In this document: one piece after another, positions 22,710 through 33,455 of the stretch
Layout: the number at the start of each line of letters is the position of its first letter
Position numbering within the stretch: the stretch's first letter is position 1
NCBI GenBank assembly: GCA_905160935.1
Contig: CAJHZI010000308.1
Span: 261,001-325,000, forward strand
Source: Enchytraeus crypticus
Taxonomy: Eukaryota; Annelida; Clitellata; Enchytraeida; Enchytraeidae
Direction: 5' to 3'
DNA: 64,000 nt
Program-made: the position numbers and the translations under genes
The notes under the pieces: generated by a model
The model's input: the letters and a program-made list of their open reading frames with translations, nothing else
Database searches by the model: none
Told to the model about the DNA's origin: nothing

Positions 22710-25580
22710 GTTCACTGCCTACCGGCAGCTCCATGGTATAAAACGCCTTTGATTTTCTCGGTCTTTGGTTTTCCTTTTCATGTTCACATACGAGTGAATT
22801 TTTAAATCATTTAACGTTCCTAATCTTGGTCTGCCTCTGCTTCTCTTTCATTCCATTCTACCTCCTATGACCTAGTTTAGTAAACTATATGACCTAGTTT
22901 AGCAAACTATCTCCCCTTAGAATGTGTACTATCCAATGCGCAATATTTATTGCCAAAGTAAGTTAACACAAAAACTATATTGGTTGATGCTTAGGTCCTG
23001 ATAGTGAGAAGGAAGAAAAAGGTCGAAGAAATCCACCAGGAAAAGGGTCAGTCATGTTATTATTACATATCTGTGAAATCTTTAATAATTTTAATTAACA
23101 ATTTATCATTGATAAACAAACGTATTACTACTACACACGGACTTCATAGCAAAATTAATCGCCGTAGTGCTGTTTTTGTCAATAAATAAATACTCGAAAG
23201 AGAAAATTATTTGCTTATATCTTATATACATGTAGATTTGAAGCTTTAACATTTACAATCGCCCAGAATTTCAATATCTAGTAATGATTTTTATCGTTGC
23301 CTACGAGAATGAAAAGATACCAAAAGTCATTATTAAGGATCTGTGATAAAACGGGTTTCAATGATACAATAACTTTGATGTAATTATTCTTGAATACTTG
23401 GAATGGTTTGAGATTTTCAGACAGGATGAGTAGGAAATGAATTATAGAAATGTTTATAGCAATTTGTGAGGAAGTTTGGAAATAAGAGTCCGAAATGAAA
23501 TTTCGCTTAGCACAAGCAAAATAGATCTTGTCAACTGAAGAAGCTGCCAATAACTTAATGAGGCTGACTAAGGCCATGAAGTTGAAGATATAAAAGCCTT
23601 ATTGTGGAACACTAGCTCTAATATACATGTATATCAGAGCTTTCGGGTCTCTATATTCATTCTCGTTCCGTGCATGACATGTAATGAACGTTTTGTGACT
23701 TTGGTGTAATAAAATTTATATCCATCTAATACACTCGTATAACCTGATACAGGGCTCAAACACCCGTAGACGACCAATGGGCCTTGCATGGTGGATATTA
23801 GAAAAGCATTCTATTGATTTTACAGCAATTATTTGGTTATTATGGTAGGATATATTAGTATGAATCTATAATGAATTGCTTATATCTATGATGTATCTAA
23901 TGGTCGTTAAGGTTAATATCATTGAATATGCTATCTTATAAATTGTAACTCAAGTGATAGCCTACACTTCTGAGGATTAAGATAATATAAGGCTACGATG
24001 GTAGCTTGGTATATTTGTTGTTTCTGCAATTGGCAATAAGACAATATGTCAATAATATAACATGTCAATATGGCTCAGAGTGTAGTCTAAGTTCTTTAGG
24101 TACCGTCATGAAATTTTAAGTTGCTGTTACTGAGACCCTGATATCAATTCCCGAGAGAATTGATCAGAGTAAAATCTCTGATCAGCGATTTCACATTGAC
24201 GTTCACAGGACTGACATTCAAAGAAACGGTAAAATTGGTAATTGAATATACTGCCTAATGGTTAAACATGAAGTATTATAAGAGATATACTATATGCCTA
24301 TATATAATCAACGAAGATCATTTCACTATTAGGCCTATATGTGTTAACTTTAATCTCTTACATGGTACTGAAAAGTTAGCATGAATTGCGCAATTTATTG
24401 TAGGCTATTACCAACGCTTGAAACTCATTTTGTGGTTTTAAACATCTAAAAGCGTATACCATGCAGTGACAAATGAAATGTAAACCTTCGAGATAAATTG
24501 TCCGCAAAAGGGCGTACAGTCGTTATGTGGATGAAGTCCGAGGCTATACGTGTTGAGGTATATTATAATTTGATAACTAATTACTTTGATCTCTGCTGAA
24601 ACACTCAACTCTTTAGAAATTGTGAGGGCGATAATATCAATGTTACAGGCTTGAAGGAGAACAGTCACATTATCCTAATTCAGTCATCTCGGCTTCCGCT
24701 ATCAGTGCCTACTCTGTAGCTCTAACGTTTAATATCACTATGATATACCGCTATCGGCGAGATAGGCCTGTGTTAAGTTGGAAAAATTGGCAATTGTGTA
24801 TTATATAATTAAACCGTTATATATACTTTTAAATAGCAGAATAGAACCATGCTGATATTTTTATATTTGTCTCTTCTTGGTTTACACAGCTCTACAAATT
24901 CATCAAAAGGAGCGCAGTCGAGATCTGGTGATAATCAAATTGTTGGCGTCATCAAGAGAGAAAACACGTTTATTAAGTCAGACGGAGCTGATGACATCAT
25001 AGCCAACCTACCGGAAGCATCGAGGAAGAAAAACTTTCTTCCGCCAATCAAAGGTCAGATACCGAGTAACGGAGACGGACAAAGCTCGGCCCTGCATCAC
25101 CTGCCGGTTTTCAAAATCTCAGGAGCTGACGACAATTATTCGGACTCAAGAGGTTCCGGATCAGTCTCGAGAAGAGGTCGCCTGAATGCTGAATTTACTC
25201 GCAATGATTCACCGCCCCCTAGGAAGCTTCTCTCGAGACGTGGCACAGTGCTTGACGATGATGATGATGACCAGGAAATCAGAAGAGGATGGAGAGATGA
25301 ACAAGTGATCAAAAAGAGCCGTGATGATATTAATGATGACAATGATGATAACGAAAGAAGAATTGCAGAAAGGATGAAGTATACAAAGAATTCGCAGAGA
25401 GCAACTAGTGAAATAGATAGGAATGATTCGCTCAGGCGTGACGACGTTAGGCCTCAAACAAGTCTACGAAACCATGATAGCCATATCAACTTTAGATATG
25501 ATGGTGATGATGATGACGACCACGAATATATCAATAGAAATCTTAAAACTGGAGGTAGGAGAAACTACAACCTGTACTAG
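17529..25580 (+). CDS. Ig-domain single-pass membrane receptor, unrecognised family
   Basis: The exons are 17529-17840, 18660-18816, 20113-20261, 21873-22097, 22995-23046 and 24890-25580 (TAG stop). Phases agree throughout (1, 2, 1, 1, 2), giving about 527 residues. The 5-prime end is unknown: no signal peptide exon was found, and a weaker candidate exon is at 15950-16120. Exon one encodes an Ig fold with an F-strand DSGEYEC; at the expected B-strand Cys position I read NITLSF, so the usual disulphide may be absent. Exons two and three together encode a second Ig fold (SCVLRCAS and YSGIYYCHV). Exon four has a Ser/Thr-rich stalk and one membrane helix, about WAIALIVVCCILTCILTTLL, followed by basic residues. 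The tail of about 250 residues is highly charged, with Asp runs, SPPPRK and EYINR. A surface recognition or adhesion receptor is inferred; I cannot name an orthologue. Confidence 0.72.
17878..17921 (+). repeat. (CT)n microsatellite
   Basis: About 22 uninterrupted CT units begin 38 bp after the donor of the first receptor exon. Its pyrimidine nature could compete as a polypyrimidine tract, but no AG follows closely. Confidence 0.9.
18840..18945 (+). mobile_element. (TTA)n-tailed LINE end
   Basis: TATGGTTTAACGGACGTTAAACC followed by a long, partly interrupted (TTA)n tract matches the extreme 3-prime end of the LINE at 50677-52225. It lies 24 bp after the donor of receptor exon two. Confidence 0.55.
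19069..19114 (+). pseudogene. Possible decayed alternative receptor exon
   Basis: A strong acceptor (a pyrimidine tract from 19048, then TATCGCAG) fits the phase-2 end of exon 18660-18816. The frame reads TGLENADDYRNTRN and stops at 19112-19114. A different frame just downstream (from about 19103) reads TSYISLVFTVTSLL, like an Ig E strand. It looks like a second-half Ig exon broken by a frameshift. If spliced in, it would end the protein before the membrane helix. It may instead be a cryptic site. Confidence 0.4.
19115..20112. other. Intron stretch of the receptor gene
   Basis: AT-rich, with no coding or repeat signature identified apart from the Ig-like frame noted directly after 19114. Confidence 0.4.
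20665..20725 (+). repeat. Direct 30-bp duplication
   Basis: AACATAAGTTAAGCTTGCGA with the adjoining TCGAAA occurs twice in succession, with a period of 30 bp, in a receptor intron. Confidence 0.75.
20799..20828 (+). repeat. Perfect 13-bp hairpin
   Basis: CTTTTGTCTGTAA and its exact inverse TTACAGACAAAAG are separated by GCTT. The rest of the intron around it is unassigned. Confidence 0.75.
21395..21440 (-). mobile_element. SINE family C 5-prime end
   Basis: GGGTTAAACTGGGATTTAAG then GGAAGATGATGATGATG is the reverse complement of the family C start with its ATC repeat. Only about 45 bp is left. Confidence 0.5.
21722..21830 (+). mobile_element. SINE family C 3-prime part
   Basis: GTGCTTTAGTCGCCTTCTAC and GGTCAATTCTTCAAACAACC match the 3-prime half of the copies at 52925 and 63640. 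The fragment ends about 40 bp before the receptor exon that encodes the stalk and membrane helix. Confidence 0.6.
22300..22475 (-). mobile_element. SINE family B
   Basis: Read on the minus strand: GTTCTATCACTGGCCGCGCTG, ATCTGAGAGTAAAATCTCGG and ACATTCACAGGACTGG. The B box is eroded. It lies in a receptor intron. Confidence 0.6.
22676..22870 (-). mobile_element. (GA)n-tailed LINE 3-prime end
   Basis: A (CT)n tract (22676-22707) is followed by the reverse complement of the LINE end seen at 36340-36727: TTCACTGCCTACCGGCAG, CCATGGTATAAAACGCC and GGTCTGCCTCTGCTTCTCTT. The small frame that would read GRGRPRLG is partly eroded. Confidence 0.65.
23100..24800. other. Long receptor intron
   Basis: AT-rich intron between exons 22995-23046 and 24890-25580. 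It contains a SINE B copy at 24095-24235. A 99-codon minus frame at 23278-23577 shows no recognisable domain and is not supported as a gene. Confidence 0.4.
24095..24235 (+). mobile_element. SINE family B, diverged
   Basis: AATTGATCAGAGTAAAATCTC and GACGTTCACAGGACTGAC match the distal part of family B. The promoter half is poorly preserved. Confidence 0.5.
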
Positions 25581-25659
25581 CTACAACGAATATTAAGTCT
25601 AATGGATTAATCTAACAGTTAAGCAAATCTAATGGATTGATCTAACGATTAATCTGCCT

Positions 25660-25772
25660 GGAGCCAGTGGCCATGTCGGTGACCGCGGATCAATAAGTGC
25701 GGGGTTCAAATCCTGTGCTCGCCCGTCACTGACATAGCTATCGGGTGAGGAAACTGACGTTAACTTTAGCTT
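25660..25772 (+). mobile_element. SINE family A
   Basis: GGAGCCAGTGGCCATGTCGG is followed by the B box GGGTTCAAATCC and GAGGAAACTGACGTTAAC. It is one of the best copies, located 80 bp after the receptor stop codon. Confidence 0.65.
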
Positions 25773-26365
25773 TTTTTACTTTTTAACGGAGAGGCTTCAG
25801 CTTGTCCGTTGCGAGGCTTAATTAAAATTAATAGCTCTGTTGGATGAAACTTAACCAATTACTATTTGTTGTAAAACTAATAATTAAAATAATATAATTA
25901 TAAAAGTACTATTCTATAGAATATATAACTTCTCAATATCGCTGTTCTGTTAGTTGTAATACAATGATGTTAGAGGGAAAAATGTTTTGGATTTAAATGA
26001 AAATTGGGGTGGAGAGCGCCCATGCAGAGCTACATTTATAATGGTGATCATGGAAAGCGAAGGCTAGAAACTACTTTCTCATACATCATGAGCGTGATAC
26101 GTTATTTTGTAAGAACTTTTTGTGGCGTATGTTAGTTTTAGTTTACGGATTTATCTCAATTGTTATTTAGTTAATAAATATACGCAACAATGATACAATA
26201 GAGATAATAAGATAAAAAGATAAAAAAGACAATAAAGATAAAAAGAGTACAATGATAAATAACTCATTAATAATAATCGGATAAATGCAATACAGGGCCT
26301 AATGTCCAGATATTTAATATTGTTTATCGTAAGGGAACTAAAAATTAGACGCGTTCGAATGATTA

Positions 26366-26668
<303 letters not shown>

Positions 26669-26717
26669 TGTGAGTAAAAAAAAACATTTGAGCAATCTCT
26701 CGCCCATAACTTTGGTA

Positions 26718-26940
26718 TTAGTGAACCGTTTTTTTAACGTCTTGCATAGGCATAATAAGGATAACATTTGCTATAAAATAACGGTTAGTGACTCTTTTAA
26801 TTATTATTTTTACGTTGAAGCAGTGCTTGAAAATATGCGTAATCAGAATCAACTCCTCCACTGCTCTGACATTCTCTTTTGCTCGTATGCTCTTCGGTCG
26901 TCCACTGCCCTTCTTTCTAGCGGTGCTCAAAGGCCGGCGT
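26718..26940 (-). pseudogene. Tc1/mariner-like transposase N-terminal relic
   Basis: The minus frame begins with [23 protein letters not shown], which resembles the DNA-binding (helix-turn-helix) region of mariner-type transposases (GSGRPKT-R-EENI-VEEL in the family as I recall it). What follows is degraded and no catalytic DD(E/D) domain is seen, so this is a fragment. Confidence 0.45.
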
Positions 26941-26989
26941 AATTTCTTTAATAAGCAATCTAGCCCTCCCAGGGTCCAGTAACTGTAAG

Positions 26990-27425
26990 ATTAGTATACA
27001 GAAATCTGGTCTTCGTCTAGCCGAAAGCTTTCAAGCTCGCTTGTTAGCCTAGGCTCGTAGCCCCTCAGGTTGACTAGTTTCCCAAGCCGCGAAGGCTAAT
27101 TGGAGGCAAAAGAGTTCGGTGTCCCCCTGGGTAGGCCCAGGTAAGAGGCTGGTAGTCCACGGCAATACTCAGGTCGAGTTCGTCTCTGCGGATATTGGCT
27201 AAATATCTGGGTCGAGTGTGTCTCTGCAGGCGGGAGGCTAACAACGGCATTGCCTGGGTCGAGTTCGTCTCTGCAGGTATTTGCTAAGCGCCTGGGTCGA
27301 GTTCGTCTCTGCAGGCGGGAGTAGGATTACCAATTACCAGTTGACTATCAGCCGACCGACGAGCGAGTCCAGAAATATACAACCGCTCGAGGACGAACAG
27401 GCAGCAAGGCTATTCGCGACACATA
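26990..27425 (+). repeat. GC-rich block with four imperfect 40-bp tandem units
   Basis: The core GGTCGAGTTCGTCTCTGCAG occurs at about 27171, 27211 (diverged), 27257 and 27295, alternating with GGCGGGAG and TATTTGCTAA spacers. The block is clearly richer in GC than its surroundings. Class unknown: possibly the promoter or 5-prime UTR of a retroelement. Confidence 0.6.
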
Positions 27426-27479
27426 ATTATTATAAGTAAAGTGAAACAATTGCAACATTATCCAAACCAAACCATTTCG

Positions 27480-27715
27480 AACTCGAATCCAACTCTTGCG
27501 AGTTGGAAAGCAAGCCGAACCCGAACCGAACCAGAACCCTTGTTAGAACCGAACCCGAACCGAACTTTCATTTTCAACGAACCGAATGGACTCTCAAATT
27601 GTCAACTACTAACCGAACCCGAACCGAACTTTCATTTCCAACGAACCGAACCGAACTTTCATTTCCAACAAACCGAACCCGAACTCTGGATATTCATAAA
27701 ATTCCCATCTCTAAT
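27480..27715. repeat. Degenerate CCGAACC array ending at an ATTAGAGATGGGAA anchor (inverted)
   Basis: Many GAACCGAACCCGAACC units end in TTCCCATCTCTAAT. The array at 29715-29900 begins with the inverse, ATTAGAGATGGGAA. The anchors may be terminal inverted repeats of a non-autonomous hAT-like element whose interior is this array. Confidence 0.5.
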
Positions 27716-27974
27716 ATATATGCAATCTTGTTAGTTAATTTTAATTGTGTAGGCCTAGTTTTACAAGTGTTTTGAACAAAGATCTTTAAATAGGTAGATA
27801 TGGCTTGACTGTTGTTTAAGCGATCCAAGTTTTGTAACAAGAGCCACTTGATTTCCAGCTTGTTCCATTTAATCGTGAGGGTAAACAAAGCGCCTTGTCA
27901 AATGTGTATTTAATAGTAATTGTGTAATTTCAGATTTATTTCATGATATTCGGCCTCTAAACGGTTTTAAGATT

Positions 27975-28395
27975 ATGTATTGTTGCGCATTTGGGTGTAC
28001 AAATAGACCTAGCTTACCTTCGCGCTCTAAGCTATCTCATCGTTCTTTCCAGCATGCTGCTCCTCAGATCTGGAATTCTCTTCCATCCAATCTCCGGAAA
28101 TCTTCATTTGAAGCACATCGGCCTTTGCTTTCCTATGAGCCGTTTCATAGGCAGTTGAAGACCTATCTTTTTCATCTCTCTTTTCCATCCAGTATCCATG
28201 AGGAGCGACCTGCGCCTAAGCCTCCTTTTCTTAATTCCCTTTACTTTGGACTGATTATCTGGATTTTGGAATTTGCACCGTTTTTGGACCTTCTTTTTGC
28301 TCGCCGGTTTGATTTTGTGTCAATAGTGCTCCATGTTGTCATTGATGACTGAAACACTCTAATTGTTGTTACTATTATTGTTAGTATTACTACAA
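27975..28395 (+). mobile_element. CR1/L2-like LINE 3-prime end
   Basis: The open frame encodes the LINE C-terminus: LSHRSFQHAAPQIWNSLPSN, LLSYEPFHRQLKTYLF and IHEERPAPKPPFLNSLYF. It then runs into the family 3-prime tail TCATTGATGACTG-AACACTCTAATTGTTGTTA. It is the plus-strand counterpart of the element at 46425-48060. Confidence 0.75.
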
Positions 28396-28567
28396 TTTCC
28401 AGAACTCCGGAAACTAAAGAACGAGGAATAGGCCTATCCTTTAAGAGATTTTAAATAAAATGTGTATGCATTTTGTATTATAAAATTGTACATCCAATTA
28501 ATAGGAATTCGTTTAAAATAATATTTTATAATATATAATTTTGTCATGACTATATATTTGATAGATG

Positions 28568-28790
28568 CAGTGTTGTACAAAGTACTTAGCAAAATACTTT
28601 AAGTAAAAGTAAATGGTTAATAAAAGTAAAAGTAAAAAGTACTTTATCAGAATTTTACTTAAATAAAAAGTAAAAGTATTCGACAAAAAATAGTACTTTT
28701 AAGTAAAAGGTAAAAGTACTCCGAATTTTTTTAAGAAAACAAATTATACCTTGATAGAAAAGTTTTACACGTTCTTAAATTATTTTAGTT
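28568..28790 (+). mobile_element. hAT-type non-autonomous element, one end only
   Basis: CAGTGTTGTACAAAGTACTT and the following AAGTAAAAGTAAATGGTTA match the reverse complement of the right end of the complete copy at 39661-40130, and similarity continues to AGAAAACAAATTATA. No opposite terminus was found, so the copy is truncated. Confidence 0.65.
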
Positions 28791-28799
28791 AGTTACTCG

Positions 28800-29700
28800 A
28801 TTTAATTCATGTTACGAACAGAAATTTTAAACTCAGTGTCTGAAGTTTCTGAACTAAAAGAACATTCGACCCATTTGCTCAGTCTTATATTAGATTTTAA
28901 ATTTTTACATTATATTAAATTTTGAATTCAGAATTAAGTTAAATTAATATGGTCAACTCAGACTCTCTCTACAGTGTCCTAATAAGTAAGTAGCAGGTCC
29001 AACGTGTTCATATTCCTACTCACATGCTGCCTTCACTACCTTCACGCTCCTTAAAGAGCACTCCACCGACTAACGAGTTAATCCCTACTCAAATGTCTAT
29101 AAATTGCACCTTAATTTTTTCGACAACTTAAATAGGAATAATATAGCTTCTGGTATGGTTTTCCGTTGTCGTTCTCAGATCTAACTCGGTCGCTTCTTAA
29201 GATAAATGCAGTTTATGAACGGTTTATTCCTTTGTGTCCCGAATACAACCTAACTCGATCAGATTCGTTAATAGAAAATAATCATTATCATATTGGCAAG
29301 ATCTACAAAATATAGTTGAAGGTCCATGATTTGTGTTTTTATATTTATGCTATCATATTTAAATAGATCAAAAAATATTCTATTATATTTATATTTAATA
29401 AAAAATATATTTAATTCAAAAAATATTCTATTAAAGTATATTTTTTTTATTTGTAATAATTTTCTTTCATCACTTTCACTATCAAGCATACAATTCTCTA
29501 CAGAAGATTGTAAAATTAGGGTCAAATCCCACTTAAACCAGTTAACCCACGTACACTGTAGATTATAGGCTTTGATTTACGTCACATACCTGATTTAGGA
29601 CAGTTGCTGGCGCTAGCTACTGTACAGATATGATATCGATGAATCTGTATTACTCTCTTATTCTCTTTGTATTAAATTTTTTTATTAATTAGTACAAAAT
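28800..29700. other. AT-rich unassigned stretch
   Basis: Short frames at 29268-29568 are made of AT-rich codons (Ile, Phe, Tyr, Asn, Lys) with no motif. I see no repeat family here. Confidence 0.35.
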
Positions 29701-29714
29701 TTGGCCATAGATAT

Positions 29715-29900
29715 TCATTAGAGATGGGAATCGAACCTAACCCGAACCGAACCCTACAATCTAGAATTTTGACCGAACCGAACCGAACTCGAACCCAGAC
29801 TCTGACCGAACCCGAACCGAACCCGAACCCAGACTCTGGCCGAACCCGAACCGAACCCGAACCCAGACTTCGTCCAAACCGAACTGAACCAAACTCTTGT
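29715..29900. repeat. Degenerate CCGAACC array beginning at an ATTAGAGATGGGAA anchor
   Basis: This is the mirror-image partner of 27480-27715, with units GAACCCGAACCGAACCC and ACCCAGACTCTG interspersed. Confidence 0.5.
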
Positions 29901-29904
29901 AGTT

Positions 29905-30590
29905 CCTTTCTTCTTCACCAGGCTGACATTAAATAAAGATAGTAAGAACAATACAAATATATTTTAGTTTTTACATTTACATGTCTTACAGTATCTAACA
30001 GCATATATTCAGGTAAGGCTGGTTCCGACACAAATTTTAAAATGGTAGAAGGAAGCGAGACGGGCCTATAGAATATCATGGATAGTCTGAATGATACGGC
30101 ATTGAAATATGGAATGAAGATTAACATCAGAGAGACAAAAGTGATGAGAGTATTCCTTAAAAATCTGAAAATGCTTGTCTCAATCTAGGTGGATTTGTTC
30201 TTGTTAAATTCAAATTATGAACTTTTTCTAATTTTAGTGTACTACTTTAGTATTTTTGCAGCCAGATTTTCAAAAAAATTATATATGACATTCTATATGT
30301 GTTAAGACTATCTGGAGTAAATAATTTTGCACCATAGCAATGCAATAATTTCATAACTATATTCTTAACTTCATAATTGATCTGAGACTTTCAAATTTGA
30401 AACCCTAAGGTAAAATATGAAGCTTATTACTGGTCAGTTGATGTTAAACGGTGTATATTATGATCATTTTTCAATGGAAGTACACATGTTTACCAAATCA
30501 TCTTTATTTGACATTTTTATGTTACTAAATTAGGCCTATTCGTGTCAACAACGGTGCTCCTCTGAAAGTTAGAGCAGATATAGAGGCACA
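29905..30590. other. AT-rich unassigned stretch
   Basis: I see neither a supported gene nor a named repeat here. Confidence 0.35.
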
Positions 30591-30950
30591 GACTAATTAA
30601 CTGAATTTTGGATTTGCACCGTTTTTGACCTAATTTTGTGCTCATCGGTTTGGCTTTGGTTTAACATCGAGTGCTCGATGTTGTCATAAAGGAACTGACT
30701 TAGTATGACTAATTAACTTAATTTTGGATTTGCAACGTTTTCAACCTAATTTTGTGCTTATCGGTTTGGCTTTGGCTCGAGATATAGTGCTCGATGTTGT
30801 CATAAAGGAATTGACTTAGTATGATTAATTAACGAAATTTTGGATTTGCACCGTTTTTGACCTAATTTTGTGCACATCGGTTGAACTTTATATTTTGCAC
30901 ATTGGCTAGCCTTTGATTCAAGATCGAGTGCTGGATGTTGTCATCGACTA
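30591..30950 (+). repeat. Three tandem 116-bp copies of a LINE tail
   Basis: Units start at 30591, 30707 and 30823, exactly 116 bp apart. Each carries AATTTTGGATTTGCACCG-like sequence, CCTAATTTTGTGC, ATCGGTT and GTGCTCGATGTTGTCAT. These words belong to the 3-prime tail of the CR1-like LINE. A further relic of the tail is at 31110-31150. Confidence 0.8.
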
Positions 30951-31149
30951 TGTGTGATATAGATACTGCTAGTGTGTTATTTATAGTTACAAAGTGGCTA
31001 TTTATAATAACAAGAAATTTGTTGTTTTTTTTTTTAATAAAAAAAGTTAAGAAATTAGATGGCAGTTGCGAGCCACCGTAATTTATTCTACGCCGTATAA
31101 GTGGTTTGTTTGCATGGTGCTCGATGTTGTCATTGACGACGGTGATTGA

Positions 31150-32150
31150 CGTTCTTGTTTTTCTTGTGCAAAACCATGTGCACCGCCGCTAGCTGGAGCT
31201 AAGGTCATCGCCTTGCGGTTAGTGGGTCACTTATATTTAGGCAGAATTTTTTGCATCATCGCGGGCTTTTGTTTGCATCATCGCGGGAATTTGTAATTTT
31301 AATGTAACTTTTTAAACTGTCCCTAACCCTAACCTCCACCATTTACCCTAACGCTAAACATATTCCTAAGAAGCTAATAAAATTTAGTAAAACTCTAAAG
31401 AATAAAAAGTGACTCAAAACAATAGCCCTCGAGGAGGCATATAATTCTGTCCAAAGAAGTGCCGATCTAGCCGCTACTAGGTCATCGCTAAGAAGTGTTT
31501 TGAAATTGGATTATTTATTAATTATTTAACAGAATTTATTACATGATCGTAATAGAACTGGATCCTTTCTGTCCGGTTTAAGTTGTGTAATGTTGCTCTT
31601 TGCTCTTTAACATTATTTATTTACCTTCTTGTATCTGGTTATATGGATCAACTCCTATCCTAGTATTCTTGTCGTTCTTGGCAATTGAACGAATATTCGA
31701 AGAATTATATTGACCGCTCAGATATCACATTAATAGAAAGAAGTAAGGCATTGAAATGTATGACTGTGCAATTCGCACTATTTTAACTTCTAACTAGGAC
31801 TTTATCTCACGTTGGAGCAAATCTTATGTAACATGATGTAATGAATGGGTCAAATGTAATAGATTGTAGGCCCTAGTTATTCCTATATATAAAGCGGTCA
31901 TTAGTAGCTGTGTTTACAGAAAGTTTTACTAACTAAGTGTCATTCATAACTATCTTGCAAGCTATCAGGTTTTGTTTTATGCGATTTGTAGATATCCCTT
32001 AATTTCTATTTAACAATATAATACAGCTTTACTAAAGATTAAACTTTTCTCTACCGCAGTTAAACTAGGATTCAAGGTATTAATTGTGTGAAGTGTACCC
32101 ACTATTTTATTTATGCTATACTACTATGAAATCTGACTAATATCTAGCAT
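31150..32150. other. Unassigned stretch
   Basis: No gene. A repeated GCATCATCGCGGG pair at 31251-31291 and a short CCCTAACCCTAACC patch at 31320 are visible. The latter is only two telomere-like units. Confidence 0.35.
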
Positions 32151-32151
32151 G

Positions 32152-32152
32152 C

Positions 32153-32202
<50 letters not shown>

Positions 32203-32217
32203 TATATATATATATAT
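32152..32217 (+). repeat. (TA)n tract
   Basis: An alternating TA run, interrupted once near 32200, directly precedes a LINE-tail copy. Confidence 0.85.
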
Positions 32218-32231
32218 CCCCTGAGCTACCT

Positions 32232-33195
32232 TGTTTTTGTCTCAATAGTGCTTGATGTTGTCATTGATGACTGTAGCACTCTAATTGTTGTTTGTTGTGT
32301 GCCCCAAGGATCTGTACTTGGACCTTTACTTTTTCCCTCTACACTACCCCACTCAGTTACGTTTTAGACAGTGCTTCAGTTAAATTTAACTTCTATGCTG
32401 ATGATACTCAGCTGTACATCTCATTTTCTAGCTCAGATTCTGACTTGAAATTACAACACCTTTCATCTGTTCTTGACAAAGTTTATTCATGGCTTTACAG
32501 TAATCGTCTCTCTGTCAACCCCTCTAAAACGGAATATCTTTTATTCGGCACTCCACAGCAAACAACCAAAATTGCCAATTCCTCCATCTATTTTCAAAAT
32601 CTTGCTCTCACTCCTACTCTCAACGCTAAACACCATGGTGTCATATTTGATGAAAATCTTGACTTCAAATCTCATCTCATGAATCTGTCTGTCGTTCATC
32701 TTCCGTCAAATCAGGCAGATACTATCATCTCTTGATAAAAATTCATTCATAATTCTTGCTAACTCAATAGTTCATTTTAAGCTTGACTACTGCAATTCAT
32801 TGCTAAATGACTTAAACCTTCTTCTCCTCTCATGCGTTTTGCAATGTGTTTAGAATTCTCTAGCACGTGTTGTCTGTCGATCCTCAGGGCACCTCTAGTT
32901 CATTGCTTAATAATTCTCATTGGCTTCCTGTGGTTCAAAGAATTAAGTAGAAATTGCTCTGTTAACTTTCAAAACACTTCTCTTTGGTAAATCTTCTTAC
33001 CTTTTCTGATCTCCTAATCCAATATCGACCTTCTCGTAAGCTTCGTTCTTCCGAAGTCAAATTGCTCAAAATTCCTAATATTCTCACTTCGTTAGGTAGA
33101 CGTTCATTTTCTTTCTCAGCTCCTACTGTTTGGAACACTGTACCTGCTGATCTTCACTATGTTTTACTACTTCCACTGTCCGTTGTAGGGTGAAA
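32232..33195 (+). pseudogene. Composite LINE: tail of one family followed by RT fragment of another
   Basis: 32232-32290 is the CR1-like tail (TCAATAGTGCTTGATGTTGT, GTAGCACTCTAATTGTTG). It runs directly into CAPRICTW / QGSVLGP-type codons of a different LINE: FNFYADDTQLYISFSSSDSD, LDKVYSWLYSNRLSVNPSKT and FDENLDFKSHL. These match the frame at 51337-52023. Frameshifts occur near 32340 and after 32680; a later frame (32984-33193) ends in SLGRRSFSFSAPTVWN. It is non-functional. Confidence 0.7.
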
Positions 33196-33455
33196 ACACA
33201 TCAATCACTTCCAATCATAGACTTTTTTCATCTTGCCTGACTGTTTTTCGAAATTAACTATCAATTTATGCTTAATCAGTCATAATTAAGTCATTTATTT
33301 AATTAGGATATCAGTATATGCTCCATCAATTCTTTGTCATGAAGTCATTAATTGCCTGAATCAAATAAACATTGGATCATTAACTAAGTTATCCATATAT
33401 ACTCTATCAAAGCAGCATACCTACGATTAATGTATGTTTAATCAAATAATCATCA

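Noticed and set aside
23278..23577. 99-codon minus frame in a receptor intron
   Set aside because: AT-rich composition, no recognisable domain, and inside an intron of a gene on the other strand.
27441..27775. Two overlapping 90-codon frames rich in TEPEPN
   Set aside because: They are translations of the CCGAACC array in two frames and have no gene context.
31318..31345. Interstitial telomere (CCCTAA)n
   Set aside because: Only about two degenerate units, too few to call.
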